16,209 nt of DNA from an uncultured Bacilli bacterium (GTDB taxonomy: Bacteria; Bacillota_I; Bacilli_A; RF39; UBA660). Positions 1-6,240 of the stretch are shown here, piece by piece (the first letter of the stretch is position 1; each line of letters starts with the position of its first letter). The position numbers and the translations under genes were made by a program. The notes under the pieces are model-generated. The model ran no database searches. It was not told the DNA's origin and saw nothing but the letters and a program-made list of their open reading frames with translations. The stretch covers positions 1 to 16,209 of the forward strand of contig CAJTYF010000035.1 in NCBI GenBank assembly GCA_910583945.1, written 5' to 3'.

Positions 1-68
1 ATTATAACAAATGGAATATGTTTTTTCTTTTCCCGACATTCCGTTACACTATCATACATAATAATAAT

Positions 69-96
69 TTGCATATTTTCTAAAAATGTGTATAAT
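69..96 (+). promoter_or_regulatory. Promoter of the candidate antitoxin RNA
   Basis: TTGCAT at 69-74 and TATAAT at 91-96 are separated by 16 bp, a good sigma-A-type promoter. Transcription would begin near 103-105 and run into the terminator at 171-205. No open frame with a ribosome binding site follows, so the product is probably a small RNA. Confidence 0.65.
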
Positions 97-103
97 ATAT
101 TAC

Positions 104-205
104 AGGACAAACAAAAAGAGACATACTTGATTTCGAAGGTTAGGTATTTCTCAGTCCGTTGGAACTTTAAAACACCTATTCAAAGTTGAGTAGGTGTTCT
201 TTTTT
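104..205 (+). ncRNA. Candidate antisense RNA antitoxin (par RNA II-like)
   Basis: A transcript of about 100 nt is defined by the promoter at 69-96 and the hairpin/T-tract at 171-205. It converges on the hydrophobic-peptide gene at 204-278 and is complementary to the 3' end of that mRNA if both use the shared terminator. It also carries TTAAAACACCTA (167-178), repeated at 333-344 in the toxin mRNA leader region. Because the two RNAs come from opposite strands, this repeat gives 12 nt of extra complementarity to the toxin 5' leader. This matches the known layout of enterococcal par/Fst type I loci. The function is inferred; sequence similarity to a known antitoxin was not established. Confidence 0.55.
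171..205 (+). terminator. Shared (bidirectional) terminator of the toxin-antitoxin pair
   Basis: The stem AACACCTA (171-178) pairs with TAGGTGTT (191-198) around a 12-nt loop. It is followed on the plus strand by CTTTTTT and on the minus strand by TTTT. It can therefore end the plus-strand RNA strongly and the minus-strand toxin mRNA more weakly. Confidence 0.7.
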
Positions 206-278
206 AATGGCTTTTTGGTGGATTCGTAATCTTGTCGATTAAGACTAAAATAACGATAAGAGCAACTAAGTACTCCAT
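204..278 (-). CDS. Candidate type I toxin, 24-residue hydrophobic peptide
   Basis: The minus-strand frame begins MEYLVALIVILVLIDK and ends with the polar tail ITNPPKSH. That is one short membrane segment (about residues 3-14) followed by a charged and proline-containing tail. This is the general form of Fst/Ldr-type type I toxins, which insert into the membrane. The start has GAGGA four bases upstream. A stronger Shine-Dalgarno stretch (AGGAGGGAGG, near 300-308) lies further up and serves an overlapping out-of-frame ATG at 291. The gene has its own promoter (369-398), a leader of about 80 nt, and faces a convergent small RNA. I do not recognise the exact family. It was assigned from peptide shape and locus architecture together, since a peptide this short proves nothing alone. 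Confidence 0.6.
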   Translation of the reverse strand: MEYLVALIVILVLIDKITNPPKSH

Positions 279-368
279 AATATCCTCTCATAGGACCACC
301 TCCCTCCTGTATTTTGAAAATAAGGACTGAGGTTAAAACACCTAACGTATCAAATATATCTCTAGACC

Positions 369-398
369 ATTATAATATATAAATGGACAAAATGACAA
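369..398 (-). promoter_or_regulatory. Promoter of the candidate toxin mRNA
   Basis: On the minus strand TTGTCA (398-393) and TATAAT (374-369) are 18 bp apart. The predicted start near 361 gives a leader of about 80 nt that contains the 344-333 repeat and the strong Shine-Dalgarno sequence. Confidence 0.6.
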
Positions 399-474
399 TA
401 AAAAAGAAGACTAAATGTCTTCAAGTTTGTACCCAAAATAGAAAATCCACTTAACTACTGTATTTTTAAAGAAA

Positions 475-501
475 AGAAAGGAATTTTGTTCATTCCTTTC
501 T
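475..501 (-). terminator. Terminator after the Asn/Arg-rich small protein
   Basis: AGAAAGGAAT (475-484) pairs perfectly with ATTCCTTTCT (492-501) around a 7-nt loop. The minus strand continues with a T-rich stretch (TTTTCTTT). It sits just 3' of the small gene ending at 508. Confidence 0.65.
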
Positions 502-507
502 TTATTA

Positions 508-630
508 TTAACGAGTTTGTTCGTTTCTGCTAGATTTTCTACTATTGTTTCTAGAATTTTGATTATTTTTTTGATTGTTTCTAGAATTAGCATTTCTGCT
601 ATTACGAGAATTATTATTATTTTTTTCCAT
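508..630 (-). CDS. Small Asn/Arg/Ser/Gln-rich protein (40 aa)
   Basis: A minus-strand frame begins MEKNNNNSRNSRNANS and ends SSRNEQTR before TAA. Of its 40 residues all but a few are N, R, S, Q, K or E. It is therefore hydrophilic, basic and almost certainly disordered, with repeated NSRN and NNQ units. A clear GGGAGG lies 8-9 bases before the ATG and a perfect terminator hairpin follows the stop, which strongly supports it as a gene. A longer hydrophobic frame over the same DNA (411-677) lacks those signals. Similar Asn-rich small proteins occur in spore-forming Firmicutes, where some are small spore proteins; that link is a guess. It lies between the toxin-antitoxin unit and the divergent ZIP transporter. 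Confidence 0.65.
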   Translation of the reverse strand: MEKNNNNSRNSRNANSRNNQKNNQNSRNNSRKSSRNEQTR

Positions 631-734
631 AATCTTTTACCTCCCATTAGTATTATGTACTTTTTATAAATAATCATTCATAGTTTATTTGGAAATTATT
701 GGCTTCTTTTCACATATTATTAATAGGTGATTGT

Positions 735-1481
735 ATGAATCTTGTTTTTCCTTTACTTATTTCTACAATAGCGGGATTATCTACAACTTTAGGTGCTCTA
801 CTCATTTATTTAAAAATAAGTCCTCAAAATATTAATAAGTTTATTACTTTAGTTCTTAGCTTTTCTTTGGCTATTATGATTGGAATTAGTATAACTGATT
901 TAATTCCCACTTCTCTCTTCCCTTTGCTTAAAATTAAAAATGGGTTTCTGTATTCAATTATAGCGTTTCTTTGTGGAATTCTTTTAATTAAGTATTTAAT
1001 TAATAAAATTAATAAAGTTGAAAAGAATCAAAATAATTTGTATCAATTAGGCATTTTAAATATGATTGTTTTGATGCTTCATAATTTTCCTGAAGGGATA
1101 GCAACCTTTTTATCAAGTTATCAAAATCTTCATTTAGGCTTAAAATTAAGTTTTGCTATTATGCTTCATAATATTCCTGAAGGGATTAGTATTGCTGTCC
1201 CACTCTATTACGCTACACATAGTAAGTTTAAGGCTATAAAAGCCGCGTTTTTATCAGGGCTTTCTGAACCTTTAGGTGCCCTTCTCGCTTTCTTACTTTT
1301 AAAAAATTTTATAACTAATGAGTTGATTAGTATTGTTTTACTATTGGTTTCTAGCATTATGATTACTCTTTCCATTGAAAAAATTTATCCTGAAACTCTT
1401 AAATATAAAGAAAATAAGTTTGTGATTATTGGTTTAGTTTTAGGAATGTTGCTTATTCTTTTTAATCATTTTTTTCTTTAA
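735..1481 (+). CDS. ZIP-family metal transporter (ZupT-like)
   Basis: This is a polytopic membrane protein of 248 residues with about eight hydrophobic segments. Two ZIP signature motifs lie in the central helices, HNFPEG (116-121) and HNIPEG (145-150); these His/Glu residues form the binuclear metal site in this family. A third conserved segment, SGLSEPLGA, is near 174-182. The family imports zinc, iron or other divalent metals into the cytoplasm. A TTG start at 699 would add 12 residues but has no Shine-Dalgarno. The ATG at 735 has AGGTGA four bases upstream and begins directly with the first membrane helix, so I prefer it. The His-rich loop common in zinc-regulated relatives is absent. Metal specificity cannot be read from the sequence. 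Confidence 0.88.
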   Translation: MNLVFPLLISTIAGLSTTLGALLIYLKISPQNINKFITLVLSFSLAIMIGISITDLIPTSLFPLLKIKNGFLYSIIAFLCGILLIKYLINKINKVEKNQNNLYQLGILNMIVLMLHNFPEGIATFLSSYQNLHLGLKLSFAIMLHNIPEGISIAVPLYYATHSKFKAIKAAFLSGLSEPLGALLAFLLLKNFITNELISIVLLLVSSIMITLSIEKIYPETLKYKENKFVIIGLVLGMLLILFNHFFL

Positions 1482-1512
1482 AACACATACTTTTTAATAA
1501 AGGAGCTATGTA

Positions 1513-2142
1513 ATGAAAAAAATAGGTATTTTGTTACGAGAGTTTACAAGCAAAAGTGGGAGTCCTCTCTATGGGTTTCGAAATGATTTGATGCATTATT
1601 TAAGGAACTATCCAGTTGAAATCCTTGCTATTCCCATTGATTATGAAAATGAGGAAAATCAAGAATTTTTATTTGTTTCAAGTTTAATTAAAACGTGTGA
1701 TGGCATTATTTTACCAGGAGGCTCTCATATTCATGAAATTGATAAAAGAATCGTTCTTTTTTTGTACGAACAAAATATTCCAGTTTTAGGTCTTTGTTTA
1801 GGCATGCAAATGATGAGTGTTGCTTTTAATGGGCTTTTAAAGAAGTTGCCTACTGATGCACATCAAAGTTCGCTTCAGTATGTTCATCCAGTTTTTTTAG
1901 AAGAGAGCAATTTGTCTTCTATTTTAAATAGCCAACGGATAACGGTTAATAGTCGCCATAGTGAAACGGTTAGCCAAACACAGTTAGATGTTGTAGCGTA
2001 TTCGCTGGATGGAATCATTGAAGCTGTTGAGGCAAAAAATAAGACTTTTTTTATTGGTGTTCAATGGCATCCAGAGAGTTTATTGGATGATCCTTATTCT
2101 AAATTATTGTTTGATGCCTTTATTGAAAGCTTAAATCAGTAA
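1513..2142 (+). CDS. Class I glutamine amidotransferase, gamma-glutamyl-GABA hydrolase type (peptidase C26)
   Basis: The 209-residue protein has the full class I amidotransferase triad: Cys95 in the nucleophile elbow LGLCLGMQ, and His186 and Glu188 in QWHPES. The oxyanion-loop segment GIILPGG is at 64-70. The compact single-domain build and the N-terminal stretch resemble peptidase C26 proteins (PuuD-like), which hydrolyse gamma-glutamyl amides in the cytoplasm. The natural substrate is uncertain. No synthase partner is adjacent, consistent with a stand-alone hydrolase. AAGGAG lies about eight bases before the ATG. It follows the ZIP gene by 31 bases and may share its transcript. It ends five bases from the convergent xerD-like gene, with no clear terminator hairpin between them. 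Confidence 0.82.
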   Translation: MKKIGILLREFTSKSGSPLYGFRNDLMHYLRNYPVEILAIPIDYENEENQEFLFVSSLIKTCDGIILPGGSHIHEIDKRIVLFLYEQNIPVLGLCLGMQMMSVAFNGLLKKLPTDAHQSSLQYVHPVFLEESNLSSILNSQRITVNSRHSETVSQTQLDVVAYSLDGIIEAVEAKNKTFFIGVQWHPESLLDDPYSKLLFDAFIESLNQ

Positions 2143-2147
2143 ATGTA

Positions 2148-3032
2148 TTATTTATTTTTTTTATAATGGGGATGATTTTCGTAATCGGATTTTAATTTTT
2201 CATTTATAACATGGGTATAGATTTCAGTGGTTCCAATATCGCTATGGCCAAGAAGTTCTTGAATAATTCTTAAATCGGCGCCATTTTTGAGCATGTGTGT
2301 GGCATAGGAATGCCTTAAGGTATGAGGACTGATCTCTTTTTTTATACCTTGTTTTATAGCAATCACTTTTAAATTTTTAAAAAAACCTTGTCTAGAGATT
2401 TTATTTCCAAAATTGTTAATAAAAACATAGTCACTATCTTTCTTTTTTAAAAGAAGGTTTCGATATTTTTCAATATAGATTTTCATGTATTTGTTAGCGA
2501 TATCACTAAAAGGACTGATTCTTTCTTTTTTTCCTTTTCCTAAAATTTGGAGTAAATCGTTTTCTAAATCAATTTGATTTAACTTTAGGTTGACAAGCTC
2601 ACTGACTCTTAATCCGGTGGCATAAAGGAGTTCTAACATGGCTTTATTACGATAATCAAAAGGTGTTTCTAATTTGATGTCTAATAATTTTTCAACTTCT
2701 TCATAGGTTAAGAATTCAGGAAGTTTTTTAGTGATTTTGGGAGCTTTTATGTTTTCACAGGGATTTTCTTTTATTAATTCTTCTGTACTTAAAAATTCAT
2801 AGAAATTTTTTAAAACGGTTAAGTAATGTGCCCTACTTTTCTCAGCCATGTTTTCATTTGATTTTAAATAAGCAAAAATATCTTCTTTGGTTACCTTTTG
2901 GATGGGTTTACCATTTAAAAATTCCTCAAATCGATTTAAGTTATTTTGATAAGAATCAATTGTATTTTCAGATAGTTTTCGTTCAAATTGTAAGTAATCT
3001 AAATATTTTGTATAGTAATCTTGATTTGTCAT
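2148..3032 (-). CDS. xerD: Tyrosine recombinase XerC/XerD
   Basis: At 294 residues it is the standard length for XerC/XerD. An N-terminal SAM-like DNA-binding domain (about 1-95) precedes the catalytic domain. The catalytic residues are all visible: Arg142 (ATGLRVSEL), Lys166, His237 and Arg240 (SPHTLRHSYA), His263 (LGHSDI) and nucleophile Tyr272 (IYTH). Such enzymes resolve chromosome dimers at dif near the septum. XerD versus XerC cannot be settled without alignment, so the symbol is provisional. No dif-like site or phage neighbour was seen, and position among housekeeping genes favours the cellular recombinase. It is divergent from rarA, with about 140 bp of AT-rich DNA between. Confidence 0.88.
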   Translation of the reverse strand: MTNQDYYTKYLDYLQFERKLSENTIDSYQNNLNRFEEFLNGKPIQKVTKEDIFAYLKSNENMAEKSRAHYLTVLKNFYEFLSTEELIKENPCENIKAPKITKKLPEFLTYEEVEKLLDIKLETPFDYRNKAMLELLYATGLRVSELVNLKLNQIDLENDLLQILGKGKKERISPFSDIANKYMKIYIEKYRNLLLKKKDSDYVFINNFGNKISRQGFFKNLKVIAIKQGIKKEISPHTLRHSYATHMLKNGADLRIIQELLGHSDIGTTEIYTHVINEKLKSDYENHPHYKKNK

Positions 3033-3148
3033 ACACTTCGCTCTATTCTATTTTGTATTTTAATAAAAAGCCTATTTTTTAATTTTTCTTTCGTTATTTT
3101 TAATATACCATTTTTTCAAATTAAAAACTAGGTTATTTTTTAATTTAA

Positions 3149-3157
3149 TGCTATAAT
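3149..3157 (+). promoter_or_regulatory. Extended -10 promoter of rarA
   Basis: TGCTATAAT at 3149-3157 is a perfect extended -10 element (TGnTATAAT) with only a poor -35 region upstream. The expected start, about 3163-3165, coincides with the first possible ATG of rarA. The mRNA would be leaderless or have a leader of about 11 nt. Confidence 0.55.
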
Positions 3158-3174
3158 GTTTTATGGTGGTATTA

Positions 3175-4377
3175 ATGGAACTTTTATCGAATACTTTAAG
3201 ACCTGAAACGTTAAAAGATGTGATTGGTCAAAGCCATTTGGTTGGTCAGGGAAAAGTTTTATCTAATATGGTTAAAAATAAAAAGATTTTTTCTTTTATT
3301 CTATATGGAAAACCGGGTATTGGTAAAACCAGTATTGCGAATGCAATCGTTCATGAACTGGGGGTCCCCTATCGCTTTTTAAACGCGACGATTAATAATA
3401 AAAAAGATTTTGATATTGTGATTGAAGAAGCTAAAATGAATGGTGAAATGATTGTTGTACTAGATGAAATTCATCGAATGAATAAAGATAAACAAGATTT
3501 ACTTCTTCCCTATATTGAAAGTGGTTTACTTATTTTAATAGGACTTACAACATCCAATCCTTACCATAAAATTAATCCAGCTATTCGAAGTCGTGTTCAA
3601 ATTTTTGAACTCAAAGAATTAACTAGAGATGATTTAGTTGTTGGATTAAAAAGAGCGATGGGACATTTACCAAATATTCAAATTGATACCGAAACTTTAA
3701 ATTATATTGCGACGCTTTCTTCAGGAGATTTTAGGAGTGCTCTTAATTTATTAGAGGTGTGTTATTCGTCTTCGAATGATGATAAATTAATTACTATTGA
3801 TTTAGTTAAAGCCATTAATAATAAACCTGTTTTTTTTCATGATAAGAATGAAGATGGCCATTATGATGTATTAAGTGCTTTTCAAAAATCAATTCGAGGA
3901 AGTGATGTGGATGCTTCGATGCATTATTTAGGACGTCTTTTAGAAGCGGGGGATTTGGATAGTATTTATAGAAGAATGAGTGTTATTGCATACGAAGATA
4001 TTGGTCTTGCTAATCCTTCTATTGGTCCTAAAGTGATGGCGGCGATTCATGCCTCCGAACTTATTGGGTTACCTGAAGCGGTAATTCCACTTGGGGTTAT
4101 CGTAACAGAAATGGCTTTATCTCCTAAAAGTAATAGTGCTTATTTAGCTATCCATGCGGCGTTAAATGATATTCGGAGTGGTTCAACAGGAAATGTTCCC
4201 AGTCATATTAAAACGAGTAGTACTACTTACAAATACCCCCATGATTATAAAAATGATTGGGTCTATCAAGAGTATTTACCTGAAAATTTAAAAAATAGAA
4301 AATATTATCATAAAAAGATGAACAAATATGAAGAAAATATTAATAAATTATATAACGAAATGAAAGGTGGAAAATAA
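3175..4377 (+). CDS. rarA: Replication-associated recombination protein A (RarA/MgsA AAA+ ATPase)
   Basis: This is a clamp-loader-like AAA+ ATPase acting at stalled replication forks. Numbering from the ATG at 3163, Walker A is GKPGIGKT (49-56), Walker B is VVLDEIH (98-104), and sensor 1 lies in LTTSNP (128-133). Arginines follow in NPAIRSR (138-144). The C-terminal half has the RarA/WRNIP1 tetramerisation region (YEDIGLANP, SPKSNSAY). I prefer the ATG at 3175, since MELLSNTLRPETL matches the usual N-terminus. The ATG at 3163 adds MVVL and would sit at the predicted transcription start. The stop abuts the gpsA start with no gap, so the two form an operon. About 400 residues is normal for the family. 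Confidence 0.9.
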   Translation: MELLSNTLRPETLKDVIGQSHLVGQGKVLSNMVKNKKIFSFILYGKPGIGKTSIANAIVHELGVPYRFLNATINNKKDFDIVIEEAKMNGEMIVVLDEIHRMNKDKQDLLLPYIESGLLILIGLTTSNPYHKINPAIRSRVQIFELKELTRDDLVVGLKRAMGHLPNIQIDTETLNYIATLSSGDFRSALNLLEVCYSSSNDDKLITIDLVKAINNKPVFFHDKNEDGHYDVLSAFQKSIRGSDVDASMHYLGRLLEAGDLDSIYRRMSVIAYEDIGLANPSIGPKVMAAIHASELIGLPEAVIPLGVIVTEMALSPKSNSAYLAIHAALNDIRSGSTGNVPSHIKTSSTTYKYPHDYKNDWVYQEYLPENLKNRKYYHKKMNKYEENINKLYNEMKGGK

Positions 4378-5355
4378 ATGAAAATTGGTATTGTTGGTAC
4401 AGGTTTATTTAGTGTTAGTGTTGCCATTCGTCTTGCGGAAGGTAAAGGAAATCTTGTTGAACTTTGGAGTGAAAATAAGGATTTGGTTAAGGATTTTAAG
4501 AAAACTAAAAAATTAAATACGATTTTTAAAGGAAAAGATATTCCTATTGGAATTACCGTTTCTAATTCAATTGAAGATGTCTTAAAAGAGAAAGATGTGA
4601 TTTTTTTAATGTCTAGTATCCCCTACTTTTCTTCTTCTGTTGATTTAATAAAGGATTTGATTCCAAAAGAAATTCCTGTTGTGATTGGCACAAAAGGTGT
4701 TGATAAAAGTGGTTGCTTCCCTTATCAAATTGCTAAAAATAGTTTAAAAAATCCTATACTTGTTATGAGTGGCCCTACTTTTGCTCAAGATATGTGTTCG
4801 CGTCAACTTTTAGGTTTTACTTTAGCTGGTACACATAAAAAAAGTAAAGAACTGGTTCAAAAAGCTTTTTTAGATAGTGATGTTGTGATTGAAGAAAGTA
4901 CTGATCTAATGGGTGTTTCTTTAATGGGTGTTTTAAAAAATGTCTACGCGATTGGATCAGGGTTATTAAAAGGTGCTTCTTTTTTAGAAAGTACAAAAGC
5001 ATTGTATCTTACGGCGGTTTATCGTGAAATTTATGATTTACTTTATCGCTTTTATGGAAAAGAAGAGACACTTTTTTCTCTAAGCTGTTTAGGTGATTTA
5101 ATTTTAAGTTGTAATTCAGAAGAAAGTCGCAATTTTAGTTATGGACTGTTATTGGGTAAGAAAAGTACAAAAAAAGAGATTAATGACTTTAAGAAGAAAA
5201 ATACAATTGAAGGGGTTGAATCGTTAGAGTATTTGATGCCTTTAATCCATAAAAAAAGGGCGAAAGCACCGCTACTTCATTCTATTTATGAAATTGTGAA
5301 TCAAAACCAAAAGGTGGAAGATTTTATGGCGTTATTAAAAAGTTCTATTCATTAA
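4378..5355 (+). CDS. gpsA: Glycerol-3-phosphate dehydrogenase [NAD(P)+]
   Basis: The 325-residue enzyme reduces dihydroxyacetone phosphate to sn-glycerol 3-phosphate, the backbone precursor of membrane phospholipids, in the cytoplasm. Visible family signatures are the N-terminal nucleotide loop GTGLFSVSVA (7-16), GTKGVDKSG with Lys106, MSGPTFAQD, the catalytic Lys187 in LMGVLKNV, CLGDLILSC, and the substrate-site Arg in SRNFSYG. The nucleotide loop is divergent: most relatives have a Trp followed by GTALA where this one has FSVSVA. The ATG follows the rarA TAA directly and AGGTGG lies within the rarA end, so translation is probably coupled. Its last 21 bases overlap the convergent tcdA gene. 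Confidence 0.87.
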   Translation: MKIGIVGTGLFSVSVAIRLAEGKGNLVELWSENKDLVKDFKKTKKLNTIFKGKDIPIGITVSNSIEDVLKEKDVIFLMSSIPYFSSSVDLIKDLIPKEIPVVIGTKGVDKSGCFPYQIAKNSLKNPILVMSGPTFAQDMCSRQLLGFTLAGTHKKSKELVQKAFLDSDVVIEESTDLMGVSLMGVLKNVYAIGSGLLKGASFLESTKALYLTAVYREIYDLLYRFYGKEETLFSLSCLGDLILSCNSEESRNFSYGLLLGKKSTKKEINDFKKKNTIEGVESLEYLMPLIHKKRAKAPLLHSIYEIVNQNQKVEDFMALLKSSIH

Positions 5356-6015
5356 ATCTTCTAAGACAAAAAAGGCTAAGTTTAATCCAGCGGATGCTGG
5401 AACTAGAAAGATAGAACCAGGTGTTCTGTCTTTTGTTTTTATTGGTAATTCTTTGCTCCAAACAACAGGAATATTTAAAGGCAAGCCCTCTTCTTTTAAT
5501 AATTTACGCATGTTTTTAGCTAAAGGATCATTATATGTTTTATTTAAAGAAGTTATTTCTATTAAATTAGGATTAAAGCGATTTCCGGTTCCCATACATG
5601 AAATGATTTTAGAGTTGTCTTTTAAAGCTTTTTTGATTAACAAGATTTTGGTGGTTAAGGTATCACATGCATCTAAAATATAGTCGTATTTTTCATTTAA
5701 CTCTTCTATTGTTTCTGAGTTTAAAAAAAGGTCTTTTTTTATAATGTTTACTTGTGGGTGAATGGTTTCTCCTCTACTTTTAGCACTATCAATTTTAGAT
5801 TGATTTAAAGTGTTTTCTGTACATAAAATCTGTCTATTTAAGTTTGATTTTTCAAAGGTATCGTAATCGACAATGGTAATATGGATAAACCCAAGACGAA
5901 TAAGGGCTTCAAATGCAAAGCCCCCTACTCCTCCTAGACCTACTAGTAAAATTTTTACTTTTTGTATTTGTAAAAATACGTTTGAATCTAAAATTTTTAA
6001 AGTTCGATCAAACAT
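5335..6015 (-). CDS. tcdA: tRNA threonylcarbamoyladenosine dehydratase (TcdA/CsdL), ThiF/E1-like
   Basis: This is an E1-like adenylating enzyme of 226 residues that cyclises t6A37 to ct6A37 in ANN-decoding tRNAs, using ATP. The N-terminus MFDRTLKILDSNVF matches the usual TcdA start. It is followed by the ATP loop GLGGVGG (26-32), Asp50, and NLNRQ (58-62) carrying the E1-family Arg. DACDT and GTGNRFNP come later. A longer frame opens at 6087, but the ATG at 6015 has GGAGG five bases upstream and fits the family. There is no CxxC zinc pair, as in TcdA and unlike ThiF or MoeB. The stop lies inside gpsA (21-bp convergent overlap). The upstream neighbour is the proposed 6S RNA gene. Confidence 0.85.
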   Translation of the reverse strand: MFDRTLKILDSNVFLQIQKVKILLVGLGGVGGFAFEALIRLGFIHITIVDYDTFEKSNLNRQILCTENTLNQSKIDSAKSRGETIHPQVNIIKKDLFLNSETIEELNEKYDYILDACDTLTTKILLIKKALKDNSKIISCMGTGNRFNPNLIEITSLNKTYNDPLAKNMRKLLKEEGLPLNIPVVWSKELPIKTKDRTPGSIFLVPASAGLNLAFFVLEDLMNRTF

Positions 6016-6057
6016 TTTTTCCTCCATAATAAAACCCAAGAGGAAGTCTGTTTGGAT

Positions 6058-6082
6058 AAAAACCCGCTCACGCGAGGTGGGT
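6058..6082 (-). terminator. Terminator of the tcdA-upstream RNA
   Basis: On the minus strand ACCC-AC-CTC-GCGT-GAG-C-GGGT (6082-6062) folds into a GC-rich hairpin and is followed by five T residues (6062-6058). It is by far the most GC-rich element in its surroundings. tcdA begins 43 bases further on with no clear promoter of its own, so read-through may supply it. Confidence 0.65.
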
Positions 6083-6205
6083 ATCACATGATTTATTTTA
6101 GGATTCTAGTAACACTTAATGGACTAGTATTCAACACCATAAACCAATTAGATTCCCAAGTATATCCATAGTCGGTTTTATGTAAAACAAACTTTTCTCT
6201 CAGGT
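6058..6205 (-). ncRNA. ssrS: Structured non-coding RNA, probably 6S RNA
   Basis: A strong promoter (6212-6240) and a GC-rich terminator (6058-6082) define a transcript of about 148 nt with no credible open frame. Visible pairing includes AUAAAACC with GGUUUAU around an inner loop, a CUAGU/ACUAG hairpin in the 3' half, and the terminal hairpin. From memory, the 6S RNA gene of Bacillus (bsrA) lies next to tcdA (yrvM), and 6S RNA binds the sigma-A holoenzyme. Position, size and an internal long irregular stem all fit. I could not confirm the closing stem or the conserved central bubble. Alternatives are another small RNA or a leader controlling tcdA by attenuation. It does not match T-box, TPP or purine riboswitch motifs that I know. 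Confidence 0.45.
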
Positions 6206-6211
6206 AATTTC

Positions 6212-6240
6212 ATTTTAGCATAGTTCTTTATAATATGCAA
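6212..6240 (-). promoter_or_regulatory. Promoter of the tcdA-upstream RNA
   Basis: On the minus strand TTGCAT (6240-6235) and TAAAAT (6217-6212) are 17 bp apart, with an upstream TG making an extended -10 (TGCTAAAAT). Transcription would begin near 6205. Confidence 0.65.

Larger units (their letters stand above)
167..344. repeat. 12-bp direct repeat linking the toxin leader and the antitoxin RNA
   Basis: TTAAAACACCTA occurs at 167-178 and at 333-344, flanking the toxin gene; this entry spans both copies. A second relationship is inverted: GTTAGGT and CTCAGTCC at 139-157 reappear on the minus strand at 346-324. The toxin mRNA 5' end and the antisense RNA 5' end thus share a sequence. A toxin mRNA reading through the terminator could fold its 3' end onto its own 5' end. 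Confidence 0.65.

Noticed and set aside
1..60. Weak hairpin of GGAAT and ATTCC at the left edge
   Set aside because: The pairing is short and imperfect, without a T-tract in the right place, and the flanking gene is outside the window.
411..677. An 88-codon minus-strand frame rich in Ile and Lys
   Set aside because: It has no ribosome site suited to its start, and its composition comes from reading the Asn/Arg-rich gene in another register. The 508-630 frame has a good ribosome site and terminator.
5453..6091. Plus-strand frames opposite tcdA
   Set aside because: They are antisense to a clearly recognised gene and lack ribosome sites.
6058..6205. T-box, TPP or purine riboswitch in the tcdA-upstream RNA
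   Set aside because: The defining conserved blocks are absent: no T-box core sequence, no full TPP junction, no purine aptamer loops. The unit ends in a terminator well before tcdA, so a stand-alone RNA is simpler.
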